From positions 14,908 through 78,907 of the forward strand of contig NW_019775618.1 in the NCBI RefSeq assembly GCF_001039355.2: a stretch of 64,000 nucleotides of DNA, in the 5' to 3' direction. Within the stretch, counting starts at the first letter, position 1, and each line of letters starts with the position of its first letter. Positions 49,175 through 60,767 of the stretch are shown one piece after another. Under the pieces are notes generated by a model. That model had not been told where the DNA came from. It was given only the letters and a program-made list of their open reading frames with translations, and did no database searches. The translations under genes were made by a program, and so were the position numbers. The stretch is from Lingula anatina (lineage: Eukaryota > Brachiopoda > Lingulata > Lingulida > Lingulidae).

Positions 49175-51121
49175 CAGCCACACACACACACGAAACAACG
49201 GTTAACTCCTTCTTTCCCATGTTGAATTATTTTATTTTAAATTTTATAAACTATCTTTAGGACCTGATGCAGTTTTTACAAGGAAAGGTGTCATTAGCAT
49301 TGCCTCCCTGAAGGGAAATGAAGCACATTTTTCTCAAGAAAAGGCATTAGACGATGAAGAAAAAAATATGCTGAAGGTATGGAGACTCTTGCAGTGCTGT
49401 AATTCATTTATTATTAAACATTAATTTATGTTGTACATTCTGTAATGTGAGAAGACATTTTAAAAAACAATCCATTTTTATTTATTTATTTATTTATTTA
49501 TTATTATTACTATTAATTTTTTTTTTAGAAAAGTGTGTAAATTATGGATTTTTTGTGTTCACAACAAAATTTGATCTTTCAGATATTGGCTCAGAATGAT
49601 GACATTTACAGGCTCAGGGTCCCAACCAAGGTTGGACAGGTGGACGGGCCTTTGTCCTATGTCTCAACATTTATGAAAGCTGTAAGTAATTTTACAAATA
49701 CATAGACATTGATTATAATACATATGTGCAGGAGAGATAAACAGATCAGTTTCATTGGTTACATTGTTAATGTTCACAAAGCTATTAAGTTGATTACAAA
49801 TATCTGCTACAAGTTTTGTGTTTATGACAATTAACTTTTATTATAGTGTAAGTCTTATAGTCAGATGAAGTGGTTTGACCAGCAATCTCCTATTTTATTT
49901 TCTTTAACACACATGCACTACGTTTTTTATTTCTTCTTTAATCATTGTAGTGTGCTCTTTATGAAACGCGTCTGTCAGAAACCATTACCTTGAATGTTGA
50001 TACATCTGGTAACGTATTAGGAGTTTCAACCAGGACATATCTTCCCTACTGTCAATATAACAGTGTGCCAAGCTCACAGCTGTCAAAGTTCAACATTACA
50101 GTAGAGATTTCACAAACTCTACCAGGACCTGTGTAAGTCTTTTCAATTTGTTTTCTTATGTTGTTGATTCTTACACTCTTAAAATGCCAATTTTAAAATG
50201 CCAGTTCAGTCAAGAAACAGAAGGGGATAATCGCTCTTCATTTTGGCAAAAAACTGCTATAAAATGGATTTTCCTATGATATTTATGATTCTGTTCCCAC
50301 ATTCAAAGTAAGGAGCATAGCCATCTTTGAAGGTTCACATGGTCTGATGGTAAGCACAGATTTCATAAAAATTGCAATAACTTCTTCTGCTTCTTATTTA
50401 TAGATTTACTGCTCATTTTTTCATTTTAATAATAGTAAGATGTAAGCATGAGGGGATGGCTCAGACCCCAAAATGGCATTCCTCTGTAAAATGGGCAAAA
50501 ACAATTTAAAAAAATTGTAATAACTTCTGTTTTGGTGGTAAAATGGTATTTATTACATTTCTGTGTGTTGTTTACAATGTATTTCTTGTTGAATTTTGAA
50601 TCTCTAATGGAGAATTGTTTAGCCTTTAAACTGGCCACCTGAGTTAAATTCAGTTAGTTAATAATGTTACAAAATTTTAAAGAATAATGAGAAAGATTTG
50701 AAATTGATGAATAATATTGATTTTACACATATGTCAAATATCTTGCACATGACATTTTGAAATGGTAGATGGCTTAAAATCATTTCTTTCCAGGCCTGAC
50801 ACTCAGAGTTACATACAGAGAATGGAACAAGAAAAGGCAGAAAAAGCTAAGGGCCAGCAACAAGATAATAGGTCCTTCTTTGCTAAATATGTAAGTATAC
50901 ATTGGGATTGGTGTGTCCTTAAGGCAATGTTTGATCAACTTGTTTTATTTTTAGAATGATTGCTAAAAAAATTCTTTATTATGTGGAAACTCTAATTACT
51001 GCTCAAACAAATCTAATTAATGCTCAAACTTGTGTTAATGCTTTTTCAGTGGATGTATTTGGTGCCGCTGTTCATATTTCTCCTGGTCTCATCCAGTCAA
51101 GCAGAAGAGGGTGGCAGGTGA
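48636..51121 (+). CDS. EMC10: ER membrane protein complex subunit 10
   Basis: Seven exons, 48636-48707, 49076-49133, 49261-49376, 49583-49681, 49951-50132, 50794-50890 and 51050-51121, join with matching phases to 231 residues. Exon 1 is exactly a signal peptide (SLINILFIILELLSALK). The lumenal beta-rich domain carries CALYETRLSETITLNVD and YLPYCQYNSV. The diagnostic C-terminus is YIQRMEQEKAEKAKG, then SFFAKYWMYLVPLFIFLL as a single membrane helix (about 209-224), as in the vertebrate membrane-bound isoform. EMC10 is a peripheral lumenal subunit of the EMC, which inserts tail-anchored and multipass proteins into the ER membrane. It lacks the long Gly-rich end of the mammalian protein. It shares its promoter interval with the SDR gene. 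Confidence 0.95.
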
Positions 51122-51503
51122 CATGGAAAAAGTAGTTAGCTTGGTCACAGATTGATGCCTGATGTTGAGAACTGGAGGAAGATTAGAGCTACAAAGTTGT
51201 TATCAAGGAAGCAGTACAAGGGGTGTTTATAGCTACATTTGAGTTTATTGAAGCAAACACGGACTGGGAAAAACTTACTAGTGTGTTTTGGAAATGGGAA
51301 AACTACTCCATTAGACCTTAAAGGGTAGTTTTTTTACAGGTCCCATCTGAAGTCTTTAGTGAATAATCAAAGATAAAATGATTTTTTTTCATGTTAGTCT
51401 TTTAAGTGACTTGGATAATGTACAGGAAATAATTCTTTTTGTTGTGTAATTCCCACTGTTGATTAGATTTTTCTTGTATTTATAATCATTATTTCCACTG
51501 TGA

Positions 51504-51509
51504 AATAAA
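51504..51509 (+). terminator. EMC10 polyadenylation signal
   Basis: AATAAA about 385 bases after the EMC10 stop, in a T-rich 3' UTR with no earlier consensus hexamer that I noticed. Confidence 0.6.
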
Positions 51510-52186
51510 AGAACACGAGATATACAGCTTCAAAAATGTTTTTGATATAATACTAGCTCTATCAACATGAAAGCCCAGTTGCTTAGAAAATATCTTCGAA
51601 ATTATGATGCTTTAGATACCAGACCCGACTCTTTGTTGTTCAACTGGTATGAAGGGTGTCAGGCAGGTAAACAACTGCTCAGCTGGCAAACATTTTTATT
51701 TACTTGTTCAGAACCTTTTCAACTTCTATTTTTGCAAGAGGAAACCCAAGTTTAAAATACATCTGTAAATAGTCATTTCTGCTTTAAAGGGGGTGTAAAG
51801 TTAGACCACAAAAACTAAGTATGAGACCATGCCAGCAATTTAATTTTCGTTTTGTGTAACAACATTTTTGTTACCATGTGAATATGCAAAAATTAGAAAC
51901 TCAGAATTCAATATTTATTTCTTCTCTTATTTACAAAGTGAAAAAGTCTTGATATAAATTATAAAATTTGAATGAAGAAAATATTTAAGAAAACTCCATA
52001 CTTGTTATTATTTTCTAGGCCAAAGAAAGATCAATTTACATAGATAGTGGAGCATGTAAATATGCCTTGCATAAAAAGGTGAGAGAAAAAAGCATACAAC
52101 TGATTGAAAATATTGTCTGCCTTAATGGGAACCAAAACTTTCCCCAGCAAGCCATTCACCTGTCATTTCAGATTTAACTGAACCAT
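51510..52186. other. convergent intergenic region
   Basis: This lies between the EMC10 3' end and the SYCP3 stop on the opposite strand. There are short frames only (for example 51567-51755 plus), without supporting features. Confidence 0.5.
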
Positions 52187-54262
52187 CTAGAACAGCATAT
52201 TCTGCAGGGACTTCTTGAAAGTGTCCATTGTCTGCTTTTGCTGAAAAATAAAAAGATAAAAATTCTATTAAATGCTATTATTATAATACATTCAAATCTA
52301 ACTTACCCTATAAAGTATTTCTAGAAGAGATTTTTGTAGTGTAAGTCGTGTATAATTGTGAAATATTTTATTGTGATCATTTGAAAACTTACAGTATCCA
52401 TCAATGCTTTCTTTTGAAGAAGTGCCATTTCTTTCTTCAGTTCAGCCTGGACTTTTGCTGCTTGTGACTGGTGATCTGTTTCAACTTTTTCCAACCCCTA
52501 AAGTACAGAGTTTAATGTGTAAAGTGACAGTATCCTGTAGAATATCAGATATTTTGCCTTTCATGTTCTGAAAACTTAATGTTTATTTATTTTAATTTTA
52601 GCATTTCATATGCCTAAAATATGTTTGGTCAATTATTTTAATTTGAAAAATAGTAGGCCTTCTATATACGTATCAGTTTTTGGGGTTGTGATAAAGGAGG
52701 AATTTGAACCTGTATATATACCTTTATATATTCTTCATGTAGCTGTCTGATTGTTTTTAGCCTCTGGCTTTGGATGATTCTGGACTGCTGAGTAAGTTTC
52801 AGTTGTTGTCGGAATACATTCTACAAAAACAAAAGTTTATTAATTTACATGTTTTTACAAGTACAAAAAATTTAAGGGGCATTCAGATCCAAGACAGTTT
52901 GCACATTAAAGAGAACTTGAACATTAACTTTCCAAGTGCAAATCCTCTGTACCTGTATTTTCTCCTCTTGCTCTTTTGTCTTTTCCAAGTCTGTCTCCAG
53001 CTGCTGCAAAACATTTGAAACTTGCTTGTCATACTCCTCATGTAGTCTCTGCCTATTAAAAGAAAGAACATTTTTAGAAGTTTGAAGATGAAAAAGACAC
53101 ACCAATGAAGTACATAACACCAAACTGTGTAAAATTACTTAATGAAAAAAAAAAGTAAATTATCTAAATATTTGAAATGTGTGTCAACATTTGAAGCTTT
53201 TGTTTGCATGGCATTGAAAATTTTCTATTTCTTCAATCTTTTGAATAACTGAATTTTATGAATCTACCTTTCATTTTGTTGTCGTATAAGAACTTCATCA
53301 ACTTTGACATGACCTTTCTTCAGAGAGTTTTGAGTCAGTTGTTCTAACTTCTTACGTTTACTCATCTCTGAGTTAATCACCGCTAGAAACCGGAAATTAA
53401 TAATGCAATCATAAAAATATAAGAACAATTTACAAAAAGGAGATTTTCTTTGTTGAATGGTTACTGCTTCAATCAAATGGATTATGGCACAAATTCAAAA
53501 ATAGTCCAAAATCATCCTTTATCTTTTTTTCTTTTTTTTTTTCTCATGAAGATGATTTTCACACAAAGAACAAATATATCCAATAATATATTGTCTTGCT
53601 AGACATACCTCCAAAACAACCAAGCATTCTGTGCAGTTCATTACTGAAAATAAAGAACACAAAATACTTATATTGTTGATAATAGTGTTAAACCAGCTTT
53701 TTGTAACAGAAAAGCAAAATCATTCACTTTCAAATATGAAAAAAAGAAGTATTGTTTAACAGGTGAAATCTTCAGAGGTAATGCAAATTAAAACTTTACT
53801 TGAAGTCGCCTGGTTCTGGTTCATCTGCCTCTTCTGTTTCTCTGTATGTTCTTTTCTTTCCTGCCTTGGAAACTAGTGGAGTTTCATCTGAAAAATTAAT
53901 GTTGACATATTAAATGGTAAGTTTTCACCCACCTTATTTTTATTAACACCTACCAATCCCACTATGTTGTAGTTGTTTTCATGAATATTAACATCATAGA
54001 TATTGTTATTTTTGGTTATTCTTTCTGCCAATTGCAACTTAATTGGGAAGAGCAAATCAGCTAACAAATTGGGAAAAGCAACTTTAATTTTTGAGTTTTG
54101 TTTATTCTTAAGTTGTTTTTGTAAAAAGAAAAAAAACTCACATTTGCTCCCTGGAGGAGTTCCTGCCTGGCCATCTGCTTCATCATCAAAATCAAATCTA
54201 CTGAGATCTTTGGTGTTAGCCGCAGCTGTTTTTTCTGTATCAGTCTTTTTGCCTCTTGCCAT
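52187..54262 (-). CDS. SYCP3: synaptonemal complex protein 3
   Basis: Eight coding exons, 54262-54142, 53887-53800, 53643-53609, 53382-53268, 53052-52953, 52820-52722, 52497-52393 and 52240-52187, join with matching phases to 238 residues (human 236). The N-terminus is basic and disordered with [10 protein letters not shown]. The Cor1 domain follows: [77 protein letters not shown] and the closing KKSLQNMLF, which matches the conserved end of vertebrate SYCP3. SYCP3 forms helical tetramers that assemble into fibres of the meiotic chromosome axis, compacting chromatin loops before synapsis. Expression is expected to be germline-specific. A probable non-coding first exon ends at 54551. A truncated duplicate of the 5' half lies just upstream in transcription direction. 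Confidence 0.96.
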
Positions 54263-54550
54263 GCTTAAAATGTATTTTGAAAAACGGCCTTTTATCAGAT
54301 AAAAACTACCCAACTGTGTCAGAACATAAATCTTAACATGTTTATCTTACATGCACATTTTATCATTGAATCTATTCCAGATTACTTTCATAATATTAAT
54401 GGCTAATGTCATTTCATTAATTTATTGGTTATTTCAAAGCGAAATGTAACAGATGCCTTGATCAAAGCTTTGTGCACAAGTCCCAATGTTCATTCTTAGC
54501 TACCAAGATACATTTTAGGTGTCCTATTATAAATGATTATAATAATATAC

Positions 54551-54725
54551 CTTATAATCGCCCTTGCCGTCAGTAGAGACCTTCTCACCGAGCACGGAAG
54601 TCTCTCTCCGTCTGTCTAGCAGACGACATTGAGTCGCATCACTATGATATTTCCGCACCAATAAAAAAAGACCCAACATCGTCGTAGCACACAAGCGTTC
54701 TTCTTGTAACACACACAAAAGCAAC
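54551..54725 (-). other. SYCP3: probable 5' UTR exon of SYCP3
   Basis: On the minus strand GGCGATTATAAG|GTATAT is a good donor at 54551, upstream of the coding exon. The exon's 5' end is not defined; the relatively GC-rich stretch from about 54725 to 54551 is present in both SYCP3 copies. The assignment is inference from position and splice consensus. Confidence 0.45.
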
Positions 54726-54830
54726 GATTCATTTTTATCAAACAATAAAAAATAAACAGAAGAAAGAGGAATGTTGCTATATTCTTCAAGCGTTTATTGA
54801 GAAAAATCGCGTATTAATCCTAGAATAAAA

Positions 54831-55162
54831 AAAAACGGGTACGTACGGATAAAATTTAGTCCCAAAATATTACACGTCCCTATACTCCCGTTACCGATAG
54901 ATACATAAAGGAAAAACGGAAAAAACGTCTTTTTAGATTTAAATACCGATAGATCCGATTTTTTTCTGCTGTCCTATATATTTGCGTTCCTATAGATATG
55001 ACGTCCTCATAAACCCACGTCCTTTAAATCCGCATACCTATAGATCCACGTATTTTTAGATCCAAATACCGATAGATCCATTACAGGTACACTATTGCTC
55101 GAAATAGTTGGTATACTACTCAGTACATAAAATGCACTTCTTTAAAACGGCAGTACGCAGTC
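54831..55162. repeat. degenerate short repeat built on CCTATAGATCC / ACCGATAGATCC
   Basis: Between about 54890 and 55085, at least five variants of (C/A)C(T/C)(G/A)ATAGATCC or TTTAGATCC recur at irregular 15-25-base spacing. This segment occurs only once, between the two SYCP3 copies, and ends at the single N at 55163. No coding capacity. Confidence 0.55.
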
Positions 55163-55163
55163 N

Positions 55164-56452
55164 ATTTTTTTTTTCTCATGAAGATGATTTTCACACAAAG
55201 AACAAATATATCCAATAATATATTGTCTTGCTAGACATACCTCCAAAACAACCAAGCATTCTGTGAAGTTCATTACTGAAAATAAAGAACACAAAATACT
55301 TTTATTGTTGATAATAGTGTTAAACCAGCTTTTTGTAACAGAAAAGCAAAATCATTCACTTTCAAATATGAAAAAAAGAAGTATTGTTTAACAGGTGAAA
55401 TCTTCAGAGGTAATGCAAATTAAAACTTTACTTGAAGTCGCCTGGTTCTGGTTCATCTGCCTCTTCTGTTTCTCTGTATGTTCTTTTCTTTCCTGCCTTG
55501 GAAACTAGTGGAGTTTCATCTGAAAAATTAATGTTGACATATTAAATGGTAAGTTTTCACCCACCTTATTTTTATTAACACCTACCAATCCCACTATGTT
55601 GTAGTTGTTTTCATGAATATTAACATCATAGATATTGTTATTTTTGGTTATTCTTTCTGCCAATTGCAACCTAATTGGGAAGAGCAAATCAGCTAACAAA
55701 TTGGGAAAAGCAACTTTAATTTTTGAGTTTTGTTTATTCTTAAGTTATTTTTGTAAAAAGAAAAAAAACTCACATTTGCTCCCTGGAGGAGTTCCTGCCT
55801 GGCCATCTGCTTCATCATTAAAATCAAATCTACTGAGATCTTTGGTGTTAGCCGCAGCTGTTTTTTCTGTATCAGTCTTTTTGCCTCTTGCCATGCTTAA
55901 AATGTATTTTGAAAAACGGCCTTTTATCAGATAAAAACTACCCAACTGTGCCAGAACATAAATCTTAACATGTTTATCTTACATGCACATTTTATCATTG
56001 AATCTATTCCAGATTACTTTCATAATATTAATGGCTAATGTCATTTCATTAATTTATTGGTTATTTCAAAGCGAAATGTAACAGATGCCTTGATCAAAGC
56101 TTTGTGCACAAGTCCCAATGTTCATTCTTAGCTACCAAGATACATTTTAGGTGTCCTATTATAAATGATTATAATATACCTTATAATCGCCCTTGCCGTC
56201 AGTAGAGACCTTCTCACCGAGCACGGAAGTCTCTCTCCGTCTGTCTAGCAGACGACATAGAGTCGCATCACTATGATATTTCCGCACCAATAAAAAAGAC
56301 CCAACATCGTCGTAGCACACAAGCGTTCTTCTTGTAACACACACAAAAGCAACGATTCATTTTTATCAAACAATAAAAAATAAACAGAAGAAAGAGGCAT
56401 GTTGCTATATTCTTCAAGCGTTTATTGAGAAAAATCGCGTATTAATCCTAGA
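55164..56452 (-). pseudogene. truncated SYCP3 duplicate (promoter region plus exons 1-3 only)
   Basis: This segment is nearly identical over about 1.29 kb to 53530-54824. It contains the promoter region, the probable 5' UTR exon, coding exon 1 (55894-55774), exon 2 (55519-55432) and exon 3 (55275-55241), all with intact frame and splice sites, then stops abruptly at a single N (55163). Exons 4-8, encoding the coiled coil, are missing. Differences from the complete copy are few: exon 1 has one D-to-N change (FDFNDEAD), exon 3 one synonymous change, and the introns a few substitutions and small indels. It is either a recent partial tandem duplication or an unmerged second haplotype left in the assembly; the N at the breakpoint favours the latter. 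If real, its exon 3 donor is in phase with exon 4 of the intact copy. Confidence 0.85.
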
Positions 56453-57174
56453 ATGAAAAAACAAACAAACAAAAAAAAAAAAACAAACCCTCTCCATATA
56501 CTGGACTCGGTTTCACTATTACTCTTCTCTCTCAAAAACAGGTGCGATATTTCTGAAATCCTTGCATTTTGATTTTATCATTAGGGTTTCTTTTTTAATT
56601 TCTTATTAATTTGTTTTTCTTGGAAAAATATTAGAAAAAGGCCTCCAATGCTGGCATGGGAATTTTCTCCCTTTTGGCCTATCTGTGTCAAAAAGCTCTT
56701 TTAGTTTTGATACCTAAAGTTAACAAATGATCTTTTAAGAAAAAAACAGAAACAAAAAATGAAAATGTCATTGCCAATTTGGGAATTGATTTCTCATGAA
56801 GATGCATATTAGCTTTTAATCTTCTCAGAGAACAAACAACAGTTAGATGTAGATTAATTTTTTATTTATTTTTTTTTTTAGATATTTTAGGACAAATAAA
56901 TAAATTCCATCGCCGCAAGCAAAGAAAGTGAATCAGTGAATGCGATAGATGTGCCTAGTCAGGCACAACATGATTGTTACAATCTCCGGTGAATATTTTG
57001 ATGCTCATTAAAATAACAAAAATGTCACCTTTCCCCTTTCTCTCCTTCTGTTTCTTTCGAAGTTGGCGCTATATATTCTCAGATATTTATGTATGATGAA
57101 CAATATGGACTGAATCTGAAAATTCTGATTTAACGAATCACGACCTAATGACCCATTTGCGTCAAAACTAAAAC

Positions 57175-60100
57175 ATGGCGACGACCATTGTGCTTTGCGA
57201 CCGCTGTACTGTGGGGAAAACCAAGAGAATAAAGCTTGATTCGATAAATTTAAATGACAATGTTGGTAAATTACGTATTGCTGCATCACAGAAGACGAAC
57301 TTGCCAAAGGAACAAATAGGTGAAATAAGATTTTAAAAAATATTTCTTACTTTTCGCAACCGCATTGGCCTGCTTAACAGTGAGTTGCTAAATGTTAAGG
57401 TATTTTATGCAAAAGAATGCATAGGATGTATCCCTACGTTAGAATAAACGTCATAATTGTTAACACTAGTACACAGTCAAAACTAATGTGACTAATAAAG
57501 TCTACCAACCAGTTTTTGTATTTGTAGATCTACCGATTATAACTTGTGACAATTTCAACTGTCAGCATGTATCTGCTCTTTTTCAGAAATGTCCATATAC
57601 CTTCCTTCTGCTGTTGATAATTTTTGTTATGTTTGGCTTAGCCTTTGCCATATGTACAGTACACGATTCCAGTGTGTGTGCGTGCGTCCATGCATGCGTG
57701 TGTGTGAAGGGAGGGGGGCAGTCCCAATGCTAAAATAGGGTACATAAAATATCTGCTAATGGCACACACAAATTCACCAGTTGCACACCAGTTGCGATTA
57801 TTGCAAGATAAGGTTTTAACTGTCAAAAGTGATGAAAGGAAAGTTTAAAATTAAGCCCAACAACAATGTAAAAGCCATAACTTATTTTTTGTTTTATTTT
57901 TTAGAGCTAATTTACTGTGGCCGATGTCTCCAAGATGATGAAACGTTGGAGTCCTATGGGGTGAAGCCAGGGACAACTGTTCATGCACTGAAGAAGACCA
58001 ACATAGAAGACAATGAACAGCCCCTTGGTAAGAAATCATGGTTGCTTTGATCATAAAATTTATTTATATTTGTCATTTAATTATTTATCTTGTCATTCAT
58101 TTGTTCTTTCTCATACAATGCACTTGTATAACAACTGTATGTGACAGCTTATGAATCAAGGATATGCATGTATACAAATATGCAATTCTTTGTTATTCAG
58201 AAAAAATGGATAAAGCGTCTATCCAACAAGTAGTGACAGCTCTCCAAGCTGCCATAATTAACCCTAGTCACAGGGCAGTGGTGAGTACAGACATATATCC
58301 ACAATCACTTCAGCAAAGCTGATTATCTTCTTATGTTTTTAAGGGAAATATAGAATATTCTAAGCATTTCATTGTGAGACTGATACACTGTTACCAGCTT
58401 TATATATAGATTCCACACAGTTTTCACTGGTTTCCTTCATTTTCAGCTGTTATGCCATTGTTTATACTTTATAAATAATAGATATTTATATTTTTAAATA
58501 TATTTTGTTGGCAACTCTGTTATTTTCTTAATTTCATGGCTGTTCCAAAGCTTACTTAAAGGTGCATGTAATGAAAGGACAGCAAAATTGGTGACCAATT
58601 TTTTATTCAAAATTTTGACATAAATGTTTATCTTTTTACATGATATTATTTTTATTTTGCCAGTTGGAACAAATGTTGAAGAACTCTGAAACTGTAGATA
58701 ATATAATAGCTGCCACTCCCAAACTAGACAAAGACCCAGTGGCTGTGGGTAGGTACAGATAGATAGTTTGTATATTATATTATATTATATTATATTATAT
58801 TATATTATATTATATTATATTATATTATAAACTNNNNNNNNNNNNNNNNNNNNNNNNNNNNNNNNNNNNNNNNNNNNNNNNNNNNNNNNNNNNNNNNNNN
58901 NNNNNNNNNNNNNNNNNNNNNNNNNNNNNNNNNNNNNNNNNNNNNNNNNNNNNNNNNNNNNNAACAACAACAACAATAATCATGATGATGATGATGATGA
59001 TGATGATTTTACTTTTTTAATATCATCATTTACTTCTAAAACAGTTTCATTGTGCTTTAACATTATTGAAGACTATTTAGCATTTTGAACATTAAGAGAT
59101 ATGTGAAAATTTATAGATGAAGCGTGTGTCTTTAGCACAAGCACACATGTTTAAAACAATAATGGTTACTTTAAAGCTTATTTATAGCTTGATGTTATAT
59201 TTGTAATATTTTTCTGTTTGATGTGACATTTAACTCATTTGCAATATTTTGTTATTATATCAGAGTAATTGAGGCCCACCCGTCTCTTGCTCATGCAGCC
59301 ATGCACGTGGCGGCTGCTGTGAACGAAGCAGGAGCCAAGGCAGGACCTAGCACCCCTAGCAGGACACAGACAAGGAGTACAGGTGATAGATGGCATATTA
59401 AAAGACATTTAGGTTATATCATATTTAAAGAAATAAGGTGTGAATGTTTTGCTTCTGAAGAAGACTGTGTTATTGTGTTATTTGTGTTGCTTAAAGTTAC
59501 ATTTACAGTTGGCTTGGATTCCCAGGTATCTTGTACAATGTAATGCTCTTGTACAAGTAAAATAAAGTTGACTTGCCAAGTCACAAACCAAATTATTCCC
59601 TTGTTCTGACAAAACATTAATTATTTTATAACCAGGATATGCTATAGTATTTGAGTAACTGTCCTGAGTGAAATAATGAGGAAAATGTGTCCCCTGTCTC
59701 ATCCTGTGTTATGTGATTGTAATAAGCCTGTTTTTGTTTTTTAGGGACCTTTTCACTAGATCAGATGTCTGATGATGAAGATCTGATGGAGCAGGTACAG
59801 GTATGTGACCAACACTAGCGTGTTTGTATCTGTGAAGTTACAGGAAAATGTCAAAGTACAGAAACAGTAAAAACTGAGTGCTAGCCTGTTGTAAATTTAA
59901 AAGGTGATAAAACATTCTATGTTTTAAAGAATAAAATGGAACTTGGTATTTCCACCCTGTCTTTGCAAAGAGTGATACATTTAAAATTTTTGATCTTGAA
60001 AATAAAGTGCCATTTGATACTTTCAACAAAAAGAAACTTTTAAAAGGTGTTTATTTGTGAGGTGTACACTGTCACCTGAGCAGTATATGCCAGATCACCT

Positions 60101-60767
60101 CCACACAGGTGCATATTTCACAAGTGTATTATTTTAAATACATACTGAGAGAAAATACATTGCACAGAAAAACACCCCAAAAACCAAATAAACTTAATGT
60201 TGCAATGGTCACATAACATCTCTAGCTGTATATATAACATCATCCATTGCAGCCAGCGGCAGGTGGGCCAGCAGGTGCCCCATTATTAGGTCAGTCTCCA
60301 GGAGGGATCACAGCAGCTCACCTGGCAGCAGCACTGGCAGCAGCAGCAGGAAGATCTAGGGTAAGTTGTAGGATTTTATGTCTGTTAGTTTCTGTAGTGT
60401 CAGCTGCATAGATCTCATGGAAATGGGACAAAATCGAGGCTTTTGTCCAGGCATACAACTCTGGTGCTAAAGAGAAGGCTTTAAAATTTTAGGAAAATCT
60501 ATCAACCAACTCCTTACATAAAAGCCAAAGTGACAAATTAAGTCATTAAGTACATTTTCAGTGTAACAAGGTTCTGTACCCGATGTAGTTTGAGATGTAC
60601 AAAGGTCTTGTCTTGATTTTCAGCCCCCTGATGGTAGTGGTCCGTCCACCAGTGGTCAGGGTCCGCCAGTGATCACCTCGGACTTCTTTGCCCAGGCCAT
60701 GCAACAAGTGGCTCAGTCCCCCAATATGACTGGACCCCATGTGTCTGGACCTCAGCCACCATCACAG
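57175..60767 (+). CDS. UBL7: ubiquitin-like protein 7 (3' partial; one exon hidden in a gap)
   Basis: Visible coding exons are 57175-57319, 57905-58027, 58201-58280, 58664-58748, 59264-59382, 59745-59800, 60253-60360 and 60624-60767. The first two encode a ubiquitin-like domain ending LIYCGRCLQDDETLESYG and KPGTTVHALKK, a close match to vertebrate UBL7 (LIYCGRKLKDDQTL). Later exons carry AATPKLDKDPVAV, EAHPSLAHAA, LDQMSDDEDL, an Ala/Gly/Pro-rich linker and PVITSDFFAQAMQQVAQ. The UBA domain expected at the C-terminus lies beyond the window. UBL7 is a UBL-UBA protein of the shuttle type, thought to link ubiquitinated cargo to other factors; its exact role is poorly defined. Exon 4 ends in phase 1 but the next visible exon is open only if preceded by phase 2, so an exon is missing, presumably in the N gap. 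Confidence 0.92.
58765..58830. repeat. (TATAT)n pentanucleotide microsatellite next to the gap
   Basis: About 13 units of TATAT/ATATT run up to the assembly gap. An AAC/ATG trinucleotide tract (58963-59006) resumes on the other side. These explain why the assembly broke here. Confidence 0.95.
58834..58962. other. assembly gap (129 N)
   Basis: Run of N within UBL7, flanked by microsatellites on both sides. Its true size is unknown; it should contain a coding exon whose length is 1 modulo 3. Confidence 0.98.

Noticed and set aside
57488-57733. 81-residue frame in UBL7 intron 1 with a hydrophobic stretch
   Set aside because: It ends in a GT-rich microsatellite-derived segment and has no matching splice phases.
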